A stretch of 64,000 nucleotides of DNA from Psychrobacter sp. 1044 (GCF_904846525.1 NZ_CAJHAZ010000006.1:124001-188000); one strand, 5' to 3'; positions 1-8,729 are shown, counted from the stretch's first letter. Translations and numbers: made by a program. The notes: generated by a model from the sequence alone, not told the origin.

Positions 1-364
1 CCGCTTTTAGACCGGGGATAATACCGTCCCAATCTTGCGCCGTGATTTCACATGTTACCTTCATATCGGCACAGATAGCGTTGGCAATATCAACATCAAA
101 ACCACCAAGGGTGCCATCCGCATTGGTATAATTAAAGGGAGCATAAGCGCCTTCGGTACCAATACGTAACACATCACCCGTCGCTGCGGTCTCAGCGGCG
201 TCTGGGCTGACATCATCATTTGCATCATTTTGACCATTGCTACATCCTGCTAAGGTTAAAAGCGCCGCCATCGCAAGCAAGGGCGCTGAAAAACGTCGCG
301 CCTTGATGCCATTGATAACGGATGCGTTCGCGATTGCACAGTGTTGGTCAAAATGGTTATTCAT
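1..364 (-). CDS. Amino-acid ABC transporter substrate-binding lipoprotein (partial, third paralogue)
   Basis: N-terminal part of a periplasmic binding protein of the polar amino-acid (SBP_bac_3) family; the gene continues past the left edge. The start is the second of two nearby ATGs (at 364), because an AAGG Shine-Dalgarno sits six bases upstream of it and only abuts the first. A positively charged N-terminus and hydrophobic stretch end in the lipobox LAGC, with Cys at about residue 41, so the protein is predicted to be membrane-tethered. The mature part shows the family motifs GTEGAYAPFNYTNADG and AQDWDGIIPG, which also occur in the two genes upstream. It is the third of three tandem paralogues on this strand. 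Ligand is unknown; basic amino acids are typical for the family. Confidence 0.85.
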   Translation of the reverse strand, partial: MNNHFDQHCAIANASVINGIKARRFSAPLLAMAALLTLAGCSNGQNDANDDVSPDAAETAATGDVLRIGTEGAYAPFNYTNADGTLGGFDVDIANAICADMKVTCEITAQDWDGIIPGLKA

Positions 365-466
365 GATCATCCTTGGGGTTTGTGAGTAAAATAACACTCA
401 TCTCTATGAGTGAATATCGCCATACGTGACAGCCATATCAGCCGAGCACAGAGATGAGCTATGATA

Positions 467-1393
467 TTAGTTAGTCGCCGCTTCAGCTGATTCTTCTTTC
501 ACTTCAACAGCATCATCACCTTCAACCACCATCACTTCTTTTACGTCGGTGGTTGCCACGGCTTTTTGCGCAGCAGCAGTAGAGCTGGTGCCAAAATAGC
601 TGCCTGTGATTTGGTCATAAGTACCGTTTTCTTTTAATTCAGCCAACGCTTTATTGAACTTAGCGACCAATGGATCGCCTTTACGAAGCGCGATACCCAT
701 GGCATCTTCGTCGGTGCTGATTTCTTGTCCTTTCACTTCATAGTCTTTGCCAGCATCCGTTTTTAGCCAATCGATGCCAGTGACTTTATCGGACATCATT
801 GCCCGTACGCGACCTGAAGTCAGATCCAGATACGCATTGTCTTGGGTATCATAAAGCTTGATATCAGCATCTGCATGTTCATCCTGCAAGTACTGTGAAG
901 CGACGGTTGAGCGCTGTGAGGCAATGGGCTGACCTTTTAATGCATCGACGCGAATGTCATCACCTTTTTTACCAATCAAGATAATGCCAGTGTGAAAGTA
1001 CGGGTCAGTGAATTCAACCACTTCTTTACGCTCAGGCGTGATCGACATACCTGCGATAATTGCATCGAATTTTTGGGCATTTAGACCAGGAATGAGACCA
1101 TCCCAATCTTGTGAGATGACTTCACATTTCGCTTTCATTTGTGCACACAGAGCGTCGACCAGCTCAATCTCATAACCAATTAACTTGCCATCAGCATCGG
1201 TATAACTGAACGGCTTATAGCTTGATTCGGTGGCAATTTTTATGTTCATAGGTGCATCGGCTGTGGTGTCAGCTGCCGCACCATCTTCTGGCGTGGTGCT
1301 ATTATTACAACCAGCCAGCATAAGCATCGCGGCACTTAATGGCGCAAGCCAAAGCACCTTAGTTTTTAATGATGATGTCATTGATATTGTCAT
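467..1393 (-). CDS. Amino-acid ABC transporter substrate-binding lipoprotein (second paralogue)
   Basis: 308-residue SBP_bac_3 family protein that would deliver an amino acid to an ABC importer. A signal peptide ends in LAGC (lipidated Cys about residue 29). The mature domain carries ATESSYKPFSYTDADG, DWDGLIPGLNAQKFDAI and the hallmark AGMSITPER...FTDPYF segment. The ATG at 1393 is preferred to an upstream in-frame TTG, since AAGGA lies nine bases before it. The C-terminus has an extra Ala/Val/Glu-rich tail of about 45 residues not found in the neighbouring paralogue, ending in an acidic low-complexity run. It starts 32 bp after the preceding binding-protein gene stops, so the two are probably cotranscribed. 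Sequence differs enough from its neighbours to suggest a different ligand preference. Confidence 0.9.
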   Translation of the reverse strand: MTISMTSSLKTKVLWLAPLSAAMLMLAGCNNSTTPEDGAAADTTADAPMNIKIATESSYKPFSYTDADGKLIGYEIELVDALCAQMKAKCEVISQDWDGLIPGLNAQKFDAIIAGMSITPERKEVVEFTDPYFHTGIILIGKKGDDIRVDALKGQPIASQRSTVASQYLQDEHADADIKLYDTQDNAYLDLTSGRVRAMMSDKVTGIDWLKTDAGKDYEVKGQEISTDEDAMGIALRKGDPLVAKFNKALAELKENGTYDQITGSYFGTSSTAAAQKAVATTDVKEVMVVEGDDAVEVKEESAEAATN

Positions 1394-1425
1394 GTTTGCT
1401 ATTCCTTCATTTTTCAATCAGAAGA

Positions 1426-2223
1426 TTATTGACCAAAGTTCGCTTGCTCAAGACGTGCCAGCTCACCGTTACTACGGATTTCGCTGAGTGCTTTATTAAA
1501 GTCGTCTCTGAGTGCGTCACCTTTACGAACAGCAATGGCAATATTGTCGTCATTGTCAATTTCGTCACCAACGATACCAAAGCCTTCAGGGTTGTCTGCC
1601 AACCATGATTTGGCAGAGACTTTTTCCGCCAATACTGCATCGCTACGACCAGACTTTAGATCCAGATAAGCATTGTCATAATTGTCATACAACTGCACAG
1701 TATTGCCGTCTTTGCCTTCATAGTTATCTTGTAAATAAGCGCCAGGCGTGGTTGAACGTTGACCACCAAGTGTCAAGTTTTTGATCGCCATAGGATCAAA
1801 ACTGCCTTTGGTATCGGTCAGCCAAACCATCGTATTGGCAAAGTAAGGCTCGGTAAAGTCGACTTTTTCTTGACGCTCAGGTGTAATAGACATACCCGCA
1901 ATCACTGCATCATATTTTTGTGCTAAAAGACCCGGAATAATACCATCCCAATCTTGAGCGACGATTTCACATTTGGCTTGCATCTGTTTACATAAGGCAT
2001 TGGCAACGTCAATATCGTAGCCTGCCAAGCTGCCATCAGCATTGGTGTAGTTAAAAGGAGGGTAAGCACCTTCAGTCGCGATACGAATGGTCTTGCCAGC
2101 CGTTTCTGCTGCAGTGGCGTCAGTGTTGCTATCAGTAGTTTCATTAGCCGGTTGACTACAGGCGCTCAGCATCAATGCGGCGGTAACGGTCATCGATGAC
2201 CACAATAGGCGAGAATTCGACAT
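1426..2223 (-). CDS. Amino-acid ABC transporter substrate-binding lipoprotein (first paralogue)
   Basis: 265-residue SBP_bac_3 protein. The start chosen is the second of two adjacent ATGs (2223), seven bases from an AAGGA; a longer in-frame extension upstream lacks a ribosome site and would spoil the signal peptide. Lipobox LSAC gives a lipidated Cys at about residue 22. Motifs ATEGAYPPFNYTNADG, AQDWDGIIPGLLAQ and AGMSITPERQE...FTEPYF are those of lysine/arginine/ornithine- or histidine-type binding proteins. It lies downstream of the ATPase gene, separated by about 314 bp that contains a hairpin, and upstream of two further paralogues. The permease genes expected for a complete importer are not in the window and may lie beyond the left edge. 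Confidence 0.9.
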   Translation of the reverse strand: MSNSRLLWSSMTVTAALMLSACSQPANETTDSNTDATAAETAGKTIRIATEGAYPPFNYTNADGSLAGYDIDVANALCKQMQAKCEIVAQDWDGIIPGLLAQKYDAVIAGMSITPERQEKVDFTEPYFANTMVWLTDTKGSFDPMAIKNLTLGGQRSTTPGAYLQDNYEGKDGNTVQLYDNYDNAYLDLKSGRSDAVLAEKVSAKSWLADNPEGFGIVGDEIDNDDNIAIAVRKGDALRDDFNKALSEIRSNGELARLEQANFGQ

Positions 2224-2480
2224 CATACATTCCTTAAATTCTGATGGGTTTTTAATGTAGGGTTCTGATATTTTGTTCTCTGACGTCCCTGCCAGACAAG
2301 CAATATAGATAGCAGAATACACAAGCAGCCGTCATTATCGACCACCTGTAAACCTTTTGATAATACCTGAGTAAAATATCAAAAACAAACGTTTTACATA
2401 CCGACTGTTATTAACGAGTAATAAACGGTCAACGCTGCTTACTAAGCAGTAATTTTATGCTTAAAATAAAATGACGATAG

Positions 2481-2510
2481 GGTGGTAAGAATATTACCAC
2501 CCCATTTTTG
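2481..2510. terminator. Hairpin between ATPase and binding-protein genes
   Basis: Perfect stem GGTGGTAA / TTACCACC with a five-base loop, followed by CATTTTTG on the plus strand. In the direction of the flanking minus-strand genes the T-tract is poor. It may therefore be a leaky terminator or RNA-stability element setting ATPase versus binding-protein expression rather than a full stop. The rest of the 314-bp spacer (2224-2537) is AT-rich with no gene that I can support. Confidence 0.5.
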
Positions 2511-2537
2511 CATATAAAACGGATACTAAATACGAGG

Positions 2538-3335
2538 CTAGTTCTGACGATGCGATGCCATAAAGTCTTTGACACGCTCAGAGGTAGGATTATCAAAAAC
2601 TTGCTCGGGCGTGCCAATCTCTTCAATCACGCCTTGATGCAAGAACACCACTTTGCTTGATACTTCTCTCGCAAAACGCATCTCATGGGTGACGATAAGC
2701 ATAGTACGCCCCTCTTCTGCCAACTCACGCATGACGGCGAGCACTTCATTGACCAGCTCAGGATCTAAGGCTGAGGTTGGCTCATCGAATAGTAGCACCT
2801 GTGGCTGCATGGCAAGCGCACGGGCAATTGCCACACGCTGACGCTGACCACCAGATAAATTCGCTGGATAGGCGTCTTTTTTATCAAGCAAACCGACTTT
2901 ATCGAGCAGTTTTTCAGCATCGCTAATGGCTTGATCTTTTTTAATCTTTAAAACCTGCGTTGGTCCTTCGATGATGTTTTGCAAAATCGTTTTGTGCGGC
3001 CACAAGTTAAAGTTTTGGAAGACAAAACCCACGCGCGCGCGCAAGTTTTCCAATTGCTTGATATCGACCGCTTGCAGCTCACCTGACTTGGCAGGCTTAA
3101 GCATCAGCTCATCATTACCGATAATAATACGACCTTGATTGGGTTTTTCGAGCAAATTAATGCAGCGCAGCAAGGTAGATTTACCTGAGCCTGATGAGCC
3201 CAAAATAGAGATGACATCACCGTCATATGCGGTAAGGGACACTCCTTTTAGAACTGCCAATGAGCCATAGCTTTTATGGACGTCTTGTAAATCTAAGGCG
3301 ATAGGCCGAGTCGGATCTTTTGCAATATCAAGCAT
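2538..3335 (-). CDS. Polar amino-acid ABC transporter ATP-binding protein
   Basis: 265-residue ATPase of the HisP/GlnQ/ArtP type, predicted to energise uptake of an amino acid at the inner face of the cytoplasmic membrane. Walker [12 protein letters not shown] is near residue 50, the Q-loop reads [13 protein letters not shown], the signature motif is [15 protein letters not shown], Walker B is [14 protein letters not shown], and the switch His lies in VTHEMRFA. The conserved NFNLWPHKT and QNIIEGP segments are typical of polar amino-acid importers. It is the first gene of a minus-strand cluster with three binding proteins downstream; no permease is seen between them. Substrate cannot be read from the ATPase. 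Confidence 0.93.
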   Translation of the reverse strand: MLDIAKDPTRPIALDLQDVHKSYGSLAVLKGVSLTAYDGDVISILGSSGSGKSTLLRCINLLEKPNQGRIIIGNDELMLKPAKSGELQAVDIKQLENLRARVGFVFQNFNLWPHKTILQNIIEGPTQVLKIKKDQAISDAEKLLDKVGLLDKKDAYPANLSGGQRQRVAIARALAMQPQVLLFDEPTSALDPELVNEVLAVMRELAEEGRTMLIVTHEMRFAREVSSKVVFLHQGVIEEIGTPEQVFDNPTSERVKDFMASHRQN

Positions 3336-3587
3336 GGTTCAGCAGACTTCCAATAAATATGAGTGAAAACACGAATAAAAATGAATAAAAAATAGCGGCA
3401 TAGGCAGCATAAATAGTATCAGCATCAATCATAGCATTATTGTGATAAGGCAATGATTCGTGACACAAATAGAAAAAATGTCACATTGTCTCTTATTACA
3501 CAGCAAAAAGGCAAATCCTGTATTGAACCAGATGCTCAATCAACGCTGAATCAGTGGTAAATAAATATTAATAAGCCACTAAATAGC

Positions 3588-3761
3588 TAGGGCGTGTCTT
3601 CATTTCAAAAATGGAGATAAAAATGAGATAAATTGCCGTCAAACAAGAAAAATAGCGTAGATAATATCGGGATATTAACAAGCTATTTGACGATGTTTGG
3701 CAATATTTATCCATTTTTAGCCCATTTAGATGACTATTGAGTGAATTGAAGACACGCCCTA
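3588..3761. mobile_element. MITE-like foldback element, 174 bp with flanking TA
   Basis: The ends are inverted repeats: GGGCGTGTCTTCA followed by TTTCA on the left (from 3590) and, reversed, GGGCGTGTCTTCA followed by ATTCA on the right (to 3759). Inside these the arms keep pairing imperfectly, for example AAAAATGaGATAAATtGCC on the left against AAAAATGGATAAATaTTGCC on the reversed right. TA lies at both outer ends, as expected for a TA target duplication. There is no transposase reading frame. It looks like a non-autonomous element mobilised in trans by an IS with TA target preference (IS630-like or an IS5 subgroup); the family is inference. Confidence 0.75.
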
Positions 3762-3770
3762 ATATAAAAA

Positions 3771-3800
3771 AGCCCAGACTGTATTTACAGCGCTGAGCCT
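3771..3800 (-). terminator. Terminator of the small lipoprotein gene
   Basis: Imperfect stem GCTCAGcg-CTGTA / TACAG-tCTGgGC followed on the minus strand by TTTTTT. It lies about 100 bp past the lipoprotein stop. Confidence 0.6.
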
Positions 3801-3901
3801 TATTTTATCACTTTCGTGTACTGGGCGTAGTTTTATCTGATTATCTAGTTTTATTCGCTTATATCATCAACTAATAATAATCAGTTAATCAAAGTAGCGA
3901 T

Positions 3902-4225
3902 TTAATACGTCGAGACATGTTCTTCGCTCTCAGTACCATCCAGCACTTCGGCGTCATCTGCTGTTGCCACCGCCACATCATCATTATTATCCACTGCCAT
4001 GCCATCATCGGCGCTAGCAACTGCAATATCATCGCCATCACCTGCTGTCGCAACACCAGTAGCTTCATCCTCTACTGCTGTTTGTGCATCAACGGCTGGA
4101 GCAGTTTCCATAGGGGCTTCCTCTTTCTTACTGCAAGCGCCCAATGTCAATGCCGCGGCAACCAAACCAACTGTCAGTAAGCTTTTACGCGTGGTGTTGT
4201 CGATACTGTCATTTCTAATAGCCAT
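3902..4225 (-). CDS. Small acidic lipoprotein of unknown function
   Basis: 107 residues. A hydrophobic signal (SLLTVGLVAAALTLG) ends in the lipobox LGAC, with Cys near residue 31, followed by SKKEE. The mature part is a short low-complexity chain rich in Ala, Val, Asp and Glu, with repeated DD.VAVA.ADD-type units (for example GDDIAVASADD, NDDVAVATADD). No catalytic motif is visible. A GGAG Shine-Dalgarno seven bases before the ATG supports the start. It is transcribed alone, away from proA. The composition suggests an anchored, disordered surface or periplasmic protein; function cannot be assigned. Confidence 0.75.
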   Translation of the reverse strand: MAIRNDSIDNTTRKSLLTVGLVAAALTLGACSKKEEAPMETAPAVDAQTAVEDEATGVATAGDGDDIAVASADDGMAVDNNDDVAVATADDAEVLDGTESEEHVSTY

Positions 4226-4674
4226 TTTTATTCTCCATCATTATTTCATTTATTGAATTGTATTTGACGAGCAACCATTCGTACATGAATGTCTGCCCTT
4301 TAATTGCTTTTTGATGCACCGTTAAGCTCTACTATACGTATGATTAATGCTAGCTACCTTAGTAGTTACAACACAGTTCTGTTAAAACCACGTAACCGAA
4401 AGCTTGTGTTTTTGCTTTCTCTAAAACGGTGCTTGTATCATGAAATGGCAAGGACTCAGTAATGGTAAAGTCAGTAAAATGACGCGACGACAATGCTCAT
4501 AAACGCTATGTAAAGCAGGCACTGTTCACAAAATCATCTTTACTATCGCCTCAATCTCCTCTATGTTAAATAGCATAATACCTGACAGGTATCAAAATCA
4601 TCTTTTTGCCACATTTTCGCCTTTTTGGGCGCTTTCATTTGCTTAAAACATTTATAACATAAGGGAAATAATTT
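4226..4674. other. Divergent promoter region, lipoprotein / proA
   Basis: 449 bp between the divergently transcribed lipoprotein gene and proA. AT-rich, presumably holding both promoters. I see no gene, repeat or clear operator. Confidence 0.5.
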
Positions 4675-5976
4675 ATGAGTCAATCGAATACCACAGACGT
4701 TACTGCCTATATGCAAGCTGTCGGCAAGCAAGCACGAGCGGCTTCTCGTGTGCTGGCTGCGGCAAACACTGGTGACAAAAACTCAGCATTAATGGCGATT
4801 CATGATGTGTTAAAAGAGGCCAAATCAGATATTTTGGCCGCCAATAAAATCGATATGGATAATGGACAGAGCAACGATTTAGAGGCAGCCTTACTGGATC
4901 GCTTAGAGCTAAATGATGCCCGCTTTGACGGCATGCTCCAAGGGTTAAAAGATGTCGCCTCATTACCAGACCCTATCGGCGAAGTCACTGACATGACCTA
5001 TCAGCCATCAGGGATTCATTTGGGTAAAATGCGGGTGCCGCTCGGCGTGGTCGGCATGATTTATGAGTCGCGCCCTAACGTGACCTTAGAAGCGGCTTCA
5101 TTGGCGCTAAAATCAGGCAACGCTATTATCTTGCGCGGCGGCTCTGAAGCGTTTGAATCCAATCAAGCGATTGCCAAGTGTATCTTGGAAGGACTACAAA
5201 AAGTCGGGCTGTCTGAGCACAGTGTGCAAGTACTACAAACGACGGATCGTGCTGCTGTCGGCGAGCTGATTACCATGACAGATTATGTCGATGTCATCGT
5301 CCCACGCGGTGGCAAAGGATTGATTGAGCGTATCAGCCGCGATGCTCGCGTTCCTGTCATCAAGCATTTAGATGGCAACTGCCATACCTTTATCGATAGT
5401 GATGCGAATGCCGAAATCGCCATCAAGGTCAGCGTCAATGCAAAAACCCATCGCTACGGTACGTGTAATACCATGGAGACGCTATTGATCGACGAATCAG
5501 TTGCGGGTGAGCTATTACCTAAGATTGCCGAAGCCATCATCGCCGCTGATGATGCGATGCAATTGCGCCTTGATGACAAGTCGCAAGCCATCTTAAATGA
5601 CAATGCTAAGCTTGCTGGACATCTGTCTGCGGCCACTGCTGAGGATTGGGATACCGAATATTTAGCGCCTATCTTAGCGGTAAAAGTTTTGTCAGGTATT
5701 GACGAAGCCATTGAACATATCAACACTCATGGCAGCCATCATACCGACGTTATCATCACCGACAATTATACCAAGTCGCAACGTTTCATCCGTGAAGTCG
5801 ACTCGGCGAGCGTCATGATTAACGCCTCTAGCCGTTTTGCTGATGGCTTTGAGTATGGATTGGGTGCCGAGATTGGCATCTCGACCGATAAAATCCACGC
5901 TCGTGGTCCAGTAGGACTTGAAGGTCTCACCTCACAAAAATGGATCGTGTATGGTCATGGTGAGACTCGCGCCTAA
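4675..5976 (+). CDS. proA: Gamma-glutamyl phosphate reductase
   Basis: 433 residues, the usual length. Second step of proline synthesis: NADPH-dependent reduction of gamma-glutamyl phosphate to glutamate semialdehyde in the cytoplasm. The aldehyde-dehydrogenase-like fold is shown by [14 protein letters not shown], the cofactor-region [25 protein letters not shown], the catalytic Cys (about residue 264) in [13 protein letters not shown], and the C-terminal [14 protein letters not shown]. An AAGGGAA site precedes the ATG. proB is not adjacent. A strong terminator follows, so proA appears monocistronic. Confidence 0.97.
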   Translation: MSQSNTTDVTAYMQAVGKQARAASRVLAAANTGDKNSALMAIHDVLKEAKSDILAANKIDMDNGQSNDLEAALLDRLELNDARFDGMLQGLKDVASLPDPIGEVTDMTYQPSGIHLGKMRVPLGVVGMIYESRPNVTLEAASLALKSGNAIILRGGSEAFESNQAIAKCILEGLQKVGLSEHSVQVLQTTDRAAVGELITMTDYVDVIVPRGGKGLIERISRDARVPVIKHLDGNCHTFIDSDANAEIAIKVSVNAKTHRYGTCNTMETLLIDESVAGELLPKIAEAIIAADDAMQLRLDDKSQAILNDNAKLAGHLSAATAEDWDTEYLAPILAVKVLSGIDEAIEHINTHGSHHTDVIITDNYTKSQRFIREVDSASVMINASSRFADGFEYGLGAEIGISTDKIHARGPVGLEGLTSQKWIVYGHGETRA

Positions 5977-6030
5977 CGTCTTGTCGCTTAGCCTATCATC
6001 CACTCTCTCATTTAACGTATAATCCACAAA

Positions 6031-6062
6031 AAAACGCCAGCTCAGTTGCTGGCGTTTTTTAG
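6031..6062 (+). terminator. proA terminator
   Basis: Perfect stem AACGCCAGC / GCTGGCGTT with a six-base loop, followed by TTTTTT and preceded by an A-run. Confidence 0.9.
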
Positions 6063-6157
6063 TAGTGTCAAATATGTTATATATGCGGCATCAGAACCAT
6101 ATGTATGGTAGAAATCATGCGGCACGATAATAAAACAGGCGATAGGAAAGTGGGCTT

Positions 6158-6853
6158 ATGCAGAGTGGTAAAATCAAGCACTGGAATTCAGATAAAGGCT
6201 ATGGCTTTATCGATGTAGACAACCAAAGTGAAGACGTGTTTTTTCATGTGAGTAAAGTGCGATTATCACAGCCGATAACCGTTGGTCAAAGCGTCTATTT
6301 TAATAGTGAGCGTAATGATAAAAACCAACTACGGGCCACTGAAGTCACTTCCGACGAATTGAGTATTTTAGCCACTCCAGACTCAAATATAACCAATCAC
6401 TATTCAAATACTGGCAGCCGAAACAAGAGAAGCTTAGGATCTACCCTATTTAGTGTGATTGCCCTGATTGCCGTTGCTGTTTATTTTTTTGGTGATTTGT
6501 CGTCTGGGTTTTTGACCGATAGTATTGACCCAACGACGGTATCACAAACCTCATCCGAGAGCCAGCCAGCAAAGACAAGCGGCGTCACGGGCGATGCTCA
6601 GACAGACAATACCATTGCCCTTATTCAACGAGGCGGGCCATTTCCTTATCCTCATAAAGATGGCACGACATTTTATAATCGTGAGGGCAGATTGCCCACG
6701 CAGTCACAAGGCTACTACCGCGAATATACCGTGCCGACCCCTGGCGTGTCACATCGCGGTGCACGGCGTATCGTCACAGGTGGTCATCCGCCGACTGTGT
6801 ATTACTTAACCGTTGATCACTATGATAGCTTTCGCAGACTGGACGTAAAATAA
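6158..6853 (+). CDS. Cold-shock domain / membrane segment / guanyl-specific ribonuclease fusion
   Basis: 231 residues in three parts. Residues 1-65 are a cold-shock domain: KIKHWNSDKGYGFID with RNP1 (KGYGFID, 13-19) and RNP2 (VFFHVS, 27-32). Residues about 95-112 form one membrane segment preceded by RNKR, which predicts the N-terminus inside and the C-terminus in the periplasm. Residues about 150-231 match the barnase/RNase Sa/T1 (microbial ribonuclease) fold: FYNREGRLP, YYREYTVPTPG, RGARRIVTGG and YYLTVDHYDSFRRL. By analogy with RNase Sa and barnase the catalytic residues would be Glu189, Arg203/204 and His221. It would cleave single-stranded RNA, favouring guanosine. A barstar-type inhibitor gene starts one base after the stop, which strongly supports an active RNase. 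RNA binding by the first domain is inference. Confidence 0.85.
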   Translation: MQSGKIKHWNSDKGYGFIDVDNQSEDVFFHVSKVRLSQPITVGQSVYFNSERNDKNQLRATEVTSDELSILATPDSNITNHYSNTGSRNKRSLGSTLFSVIALIAVAVYFFGDLSSGFLTDSIDPTTVSQTSSESQPAKTSGVTGDAQTDNTIALIQRGGPFPYPHKDGTTFYNREGRLPTQSQGYYREYTVPTPGVSHRGARRIVTGGHPPTVYYLTVDHYDSFRRLDVK

Positions 6854-6854
6854 T

Positions 6855-7223
6855 ATGAGTAAAGCCATCCACTATATTAATCTGGGTTTTGACCAAGATA
6901 TTAACCAAAAAACTACAGCACTAAATGCTAGCATGCCCGCTCAGACTGTTAACATACCGGTAGACGAGATACTCAATAAAACCACATTATTAACAAACTT
7001 AGCCAATGCCTGTGATTTTCCCAGCTATTTTTCACATAACTGGGATAGCGCATGGGACTGTTTAACGGACAGCGAAGTGACTCACCTGATGCTGGATCTA
7101 ACAGCGGTGAAAAAAATAAACACCGAAGATTTTAATGTTTTCAAAAGCATCATCGAAGATGCCTACAGAGATTTTGGCAAGCCGCAATTATGGGTTATTA
7201 TGCCGTCCGTGGATGATGCCTAG
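6855..7223 (+). CDS. Barstar-family ribonuclease inhibitor
   Basis: 122 residues. The central FPSYFSHNWDSAWDCLTD (residues 55-72) matches the barstar family core (Phe-Pro-x-Tyr-Phe, Asn-Trp-Asp-x-x-x-Asp-Cys-Leu), whose acidic helix plugs the RNase active site in barnase-barstar. The C-terminal half (LMLDLTAVKKIN...FKSIIEDAYRDF...LWVIMPS) fits the remaining strand-helix order. There is no signal peptide, so it acts in the cytoplasm. The ATG follows the ribonuclease stop by one base, so the pair is translationally coupled and shares one transcript that ends in a strong hairpin. It presumably protects the cell from the RNase domain before or during export. Confidence 0.88.
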   Translation: MSKAIHYINLGFDQDINQKTTALNASMPAQTVNIPVDEILNKTTLLTNLANACDFPSYFSHNWDSAWDCLTDSEVTHLMLDLTAVKKINTEDFNVFKSIIEDAYRDFGKPQLWVIMPSVDDA

Positions 7224-7240
7224 TCGCCTATCACCACACA

Positions 7241-7296
7241 AACCTGAATTCGAGATAAAACCATATTTATCCCGAATTCAGGTTAATTTATTTTTA
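7241..7296 (+). terminator. Long foldback terminator after the RNase-inhibitor pair
   Basis: Stem AACCTGAATTCGaGATAAA pairs with TTTATCcCGAATTCAGGTT over about 19 bp with one mismatch, followed by a T-rich tail. It separates the module from gltS. Confidence 0.88.
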
Positions 7297-7312
7297 TAGA
7301 AAGGATTAATAT

Positions 7313-8587
7313 ATGGAAATTACCCTAAACGGCTATTACACGCTGATACTAGCCACTCTAGTGCTGCTGCTTGGGCGCTTTTTGGTCAAGAAAATTAAAT
7401 TCTTAGAAGATTTTAACATTCCAGAGCCTGTTGCTGGTGGTTTGGTCGCGGCAATAGTGGTCTATATTCTAAATATCATTTGGGGATATAGTTTTAACTT
7501 TCATCAAGGGTTACAGACGGCTACCATGCTGATGTTTTTTGCCTCTATTGGTTTGAGTGCTGATTTTAGTAGACTCAAAGCTGGTGGTACGCCATTGTTG
7601 ATTTTTACCATCGTTGTGTCCGTTTTTATCGTCTTGCAAGATGTCGTTGGTGTGGCCATGGCAAGCGCGTTGGGACTTGATCCACTGCTTGGATTAGTGA
7701 CAGGTTCTATCGCCCTGACTGGTGGTCACGGTACGGCAGGCGCTTGGGGTATCACCTTGGAGCAAGATTACGGTGTGGTCGGTGCAACGACGCTTGGTAT
7801 CGCCGTTGCCACCTATGGCTTAGTCGCTGGTGGTATCATTGGCGGTCCTGTGGCCCGTCGCCTGATTCAAAAGCTGGGGTTAAAACCAACACCTGCCAAT
7901 CCCAATCCTAGTGACATCGAAAAAGTCGCTGGTGCGCAGTCGCTTTATAGCACCAAACATGACGAAGATTCAGCGAGTAGCAATAAAGAAATTTTCGAAA
8001 GACCTGACAGCATGCGCTTTATCACCGCCTCTTCTACTATTGAGACATTGGCATTGTTTGCCGCAGCGTTGGCTTTCGCCGATGTCATGACGCTTGTTGC
8101 GCAAGGCACGTGGTTTGAGCTACCTACCTTCGTTTGGGCGTTGGCAGGTGGTGTGATTATTCGTAATGTCTTAACCACTATCTTTAATTTTGATATGTTT
8201 GATCGCTCTATCGACGTATTTGGTAACGCTTCTTTGAGTCTGTTCTTAGCCATGGCGCTGCTGTCATTGAAGCTATGGCAGCTGACTGATTTGGCAGGGC
8301 CTGTGTTGATTATCTTATTGGTACAGACGGTCATTATGGTCGTTTATGTCTATTTCATAACCTTTAAGGTGATGGGTAAAGACTATGATGCAGCGGTCTT
8401 GTCAGCTGGACATTGTGGTTTCGGTATGGGTGCGACACCAACGGCGATTGCCAATATGCAGGCGGTCACGGATCGCTATCTGCCTTCACCTAAGGCATTT
8501 TTGATTGTGCCAATGGTTGGTGCATTCTTTGTCGATATCGTCAACGCGACGATCTTGCAGATATTTACTAAACTGCCGTTTATGTAA
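7313..8587 (+). CDS. gltS: Sodium/glutamate symporter
   Basis: 424-residue inner-membrane protein of the GltS (ESS) family: Na+-coupled glutamate uptake. There are roughly ten to twelve hydrophobic segments in two inverted halves. The first-half pore loop has GGHGTAGAWG and the second-half counterpart has GHCGFGMGATPTAIANMQ, both characteristic of the family. The PEPVAGGLVAA segment in the second helix is also conserved. AAAGGA before the ATG supports the start. It is bounded by terminators on both sides, hence monocistronic. The hydrophilic insert around residues 195-230 is the usual central cytoplasmic loop. Confidence 0.95.
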   Translation: MEITLNGYYTLILATLVLLLGRFLVKKIKFLEDFNIPEPVAGGLVAAIVVYILNIIWGYSFNFHQGLQTATMLMFFASIGLSADFSRLKAGGTPLLIFTIVVSVFIVLQDVVGVAMASALGLDPLLGLVTGSIALTGGHGTAGAWGITLEQDYGVVGATTLGIAVATYGLVAGGIIGGPVARRLIQKLGLKPTPANPNPSDIEKVAGAQSLYSTKHDEDSASSNKEIFERPDSMRFITASSTIETLALFAAALAFADVMTLVAQGTWFELPTFVWALAGGVIIRNVLTTIFNFDMFDRSIDVFGNASLSLFLAMALLSLKLWQLTDLAGPVLIILLVQTVIMVVYVYFITFKVMGKDYDAAVLSAGHCGFGMGATPTAIANMQAVTDRYLPSPKAFLIVPMVGAFFVDIVNATILQIFTKLPFM

Positions 8588-8620
8588 TTTTATAAGCAAT
8601 AAAGTCGAATTAACCTGAAT

Positions 8621-8656
8621 AAGGCTGGGCTACGCTATCGTAACCCAGCCTTTTTT
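8621..8656 (+). terminator. gltS terminator
   Basis: Stem AAGGCTGGGcTACG / CGTAaCCCAGCCTT with a four-base loop, then TTTTTT. Confidence 0.9.
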
Positions 8657-8729
8657 ATTGGTTATTCAACCTTCCTATAAAGGTATGATTGAACTAAGCT
8701 AGATCATTACCTAGTATTGAGAGAATGAT

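Larger units (their letters stand above)
3336..3901. other. 566-bp intergenic region with a MITE-like element and a terminator
   Basis: No gene is supported. It holds the presumed promoter of the ATPase operon at the left, the inverted-repeat element at 3588-3761, and a terminator hairpin at 3771-3800 for the lipoprotein gene to the right. Confidence 0.6.
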
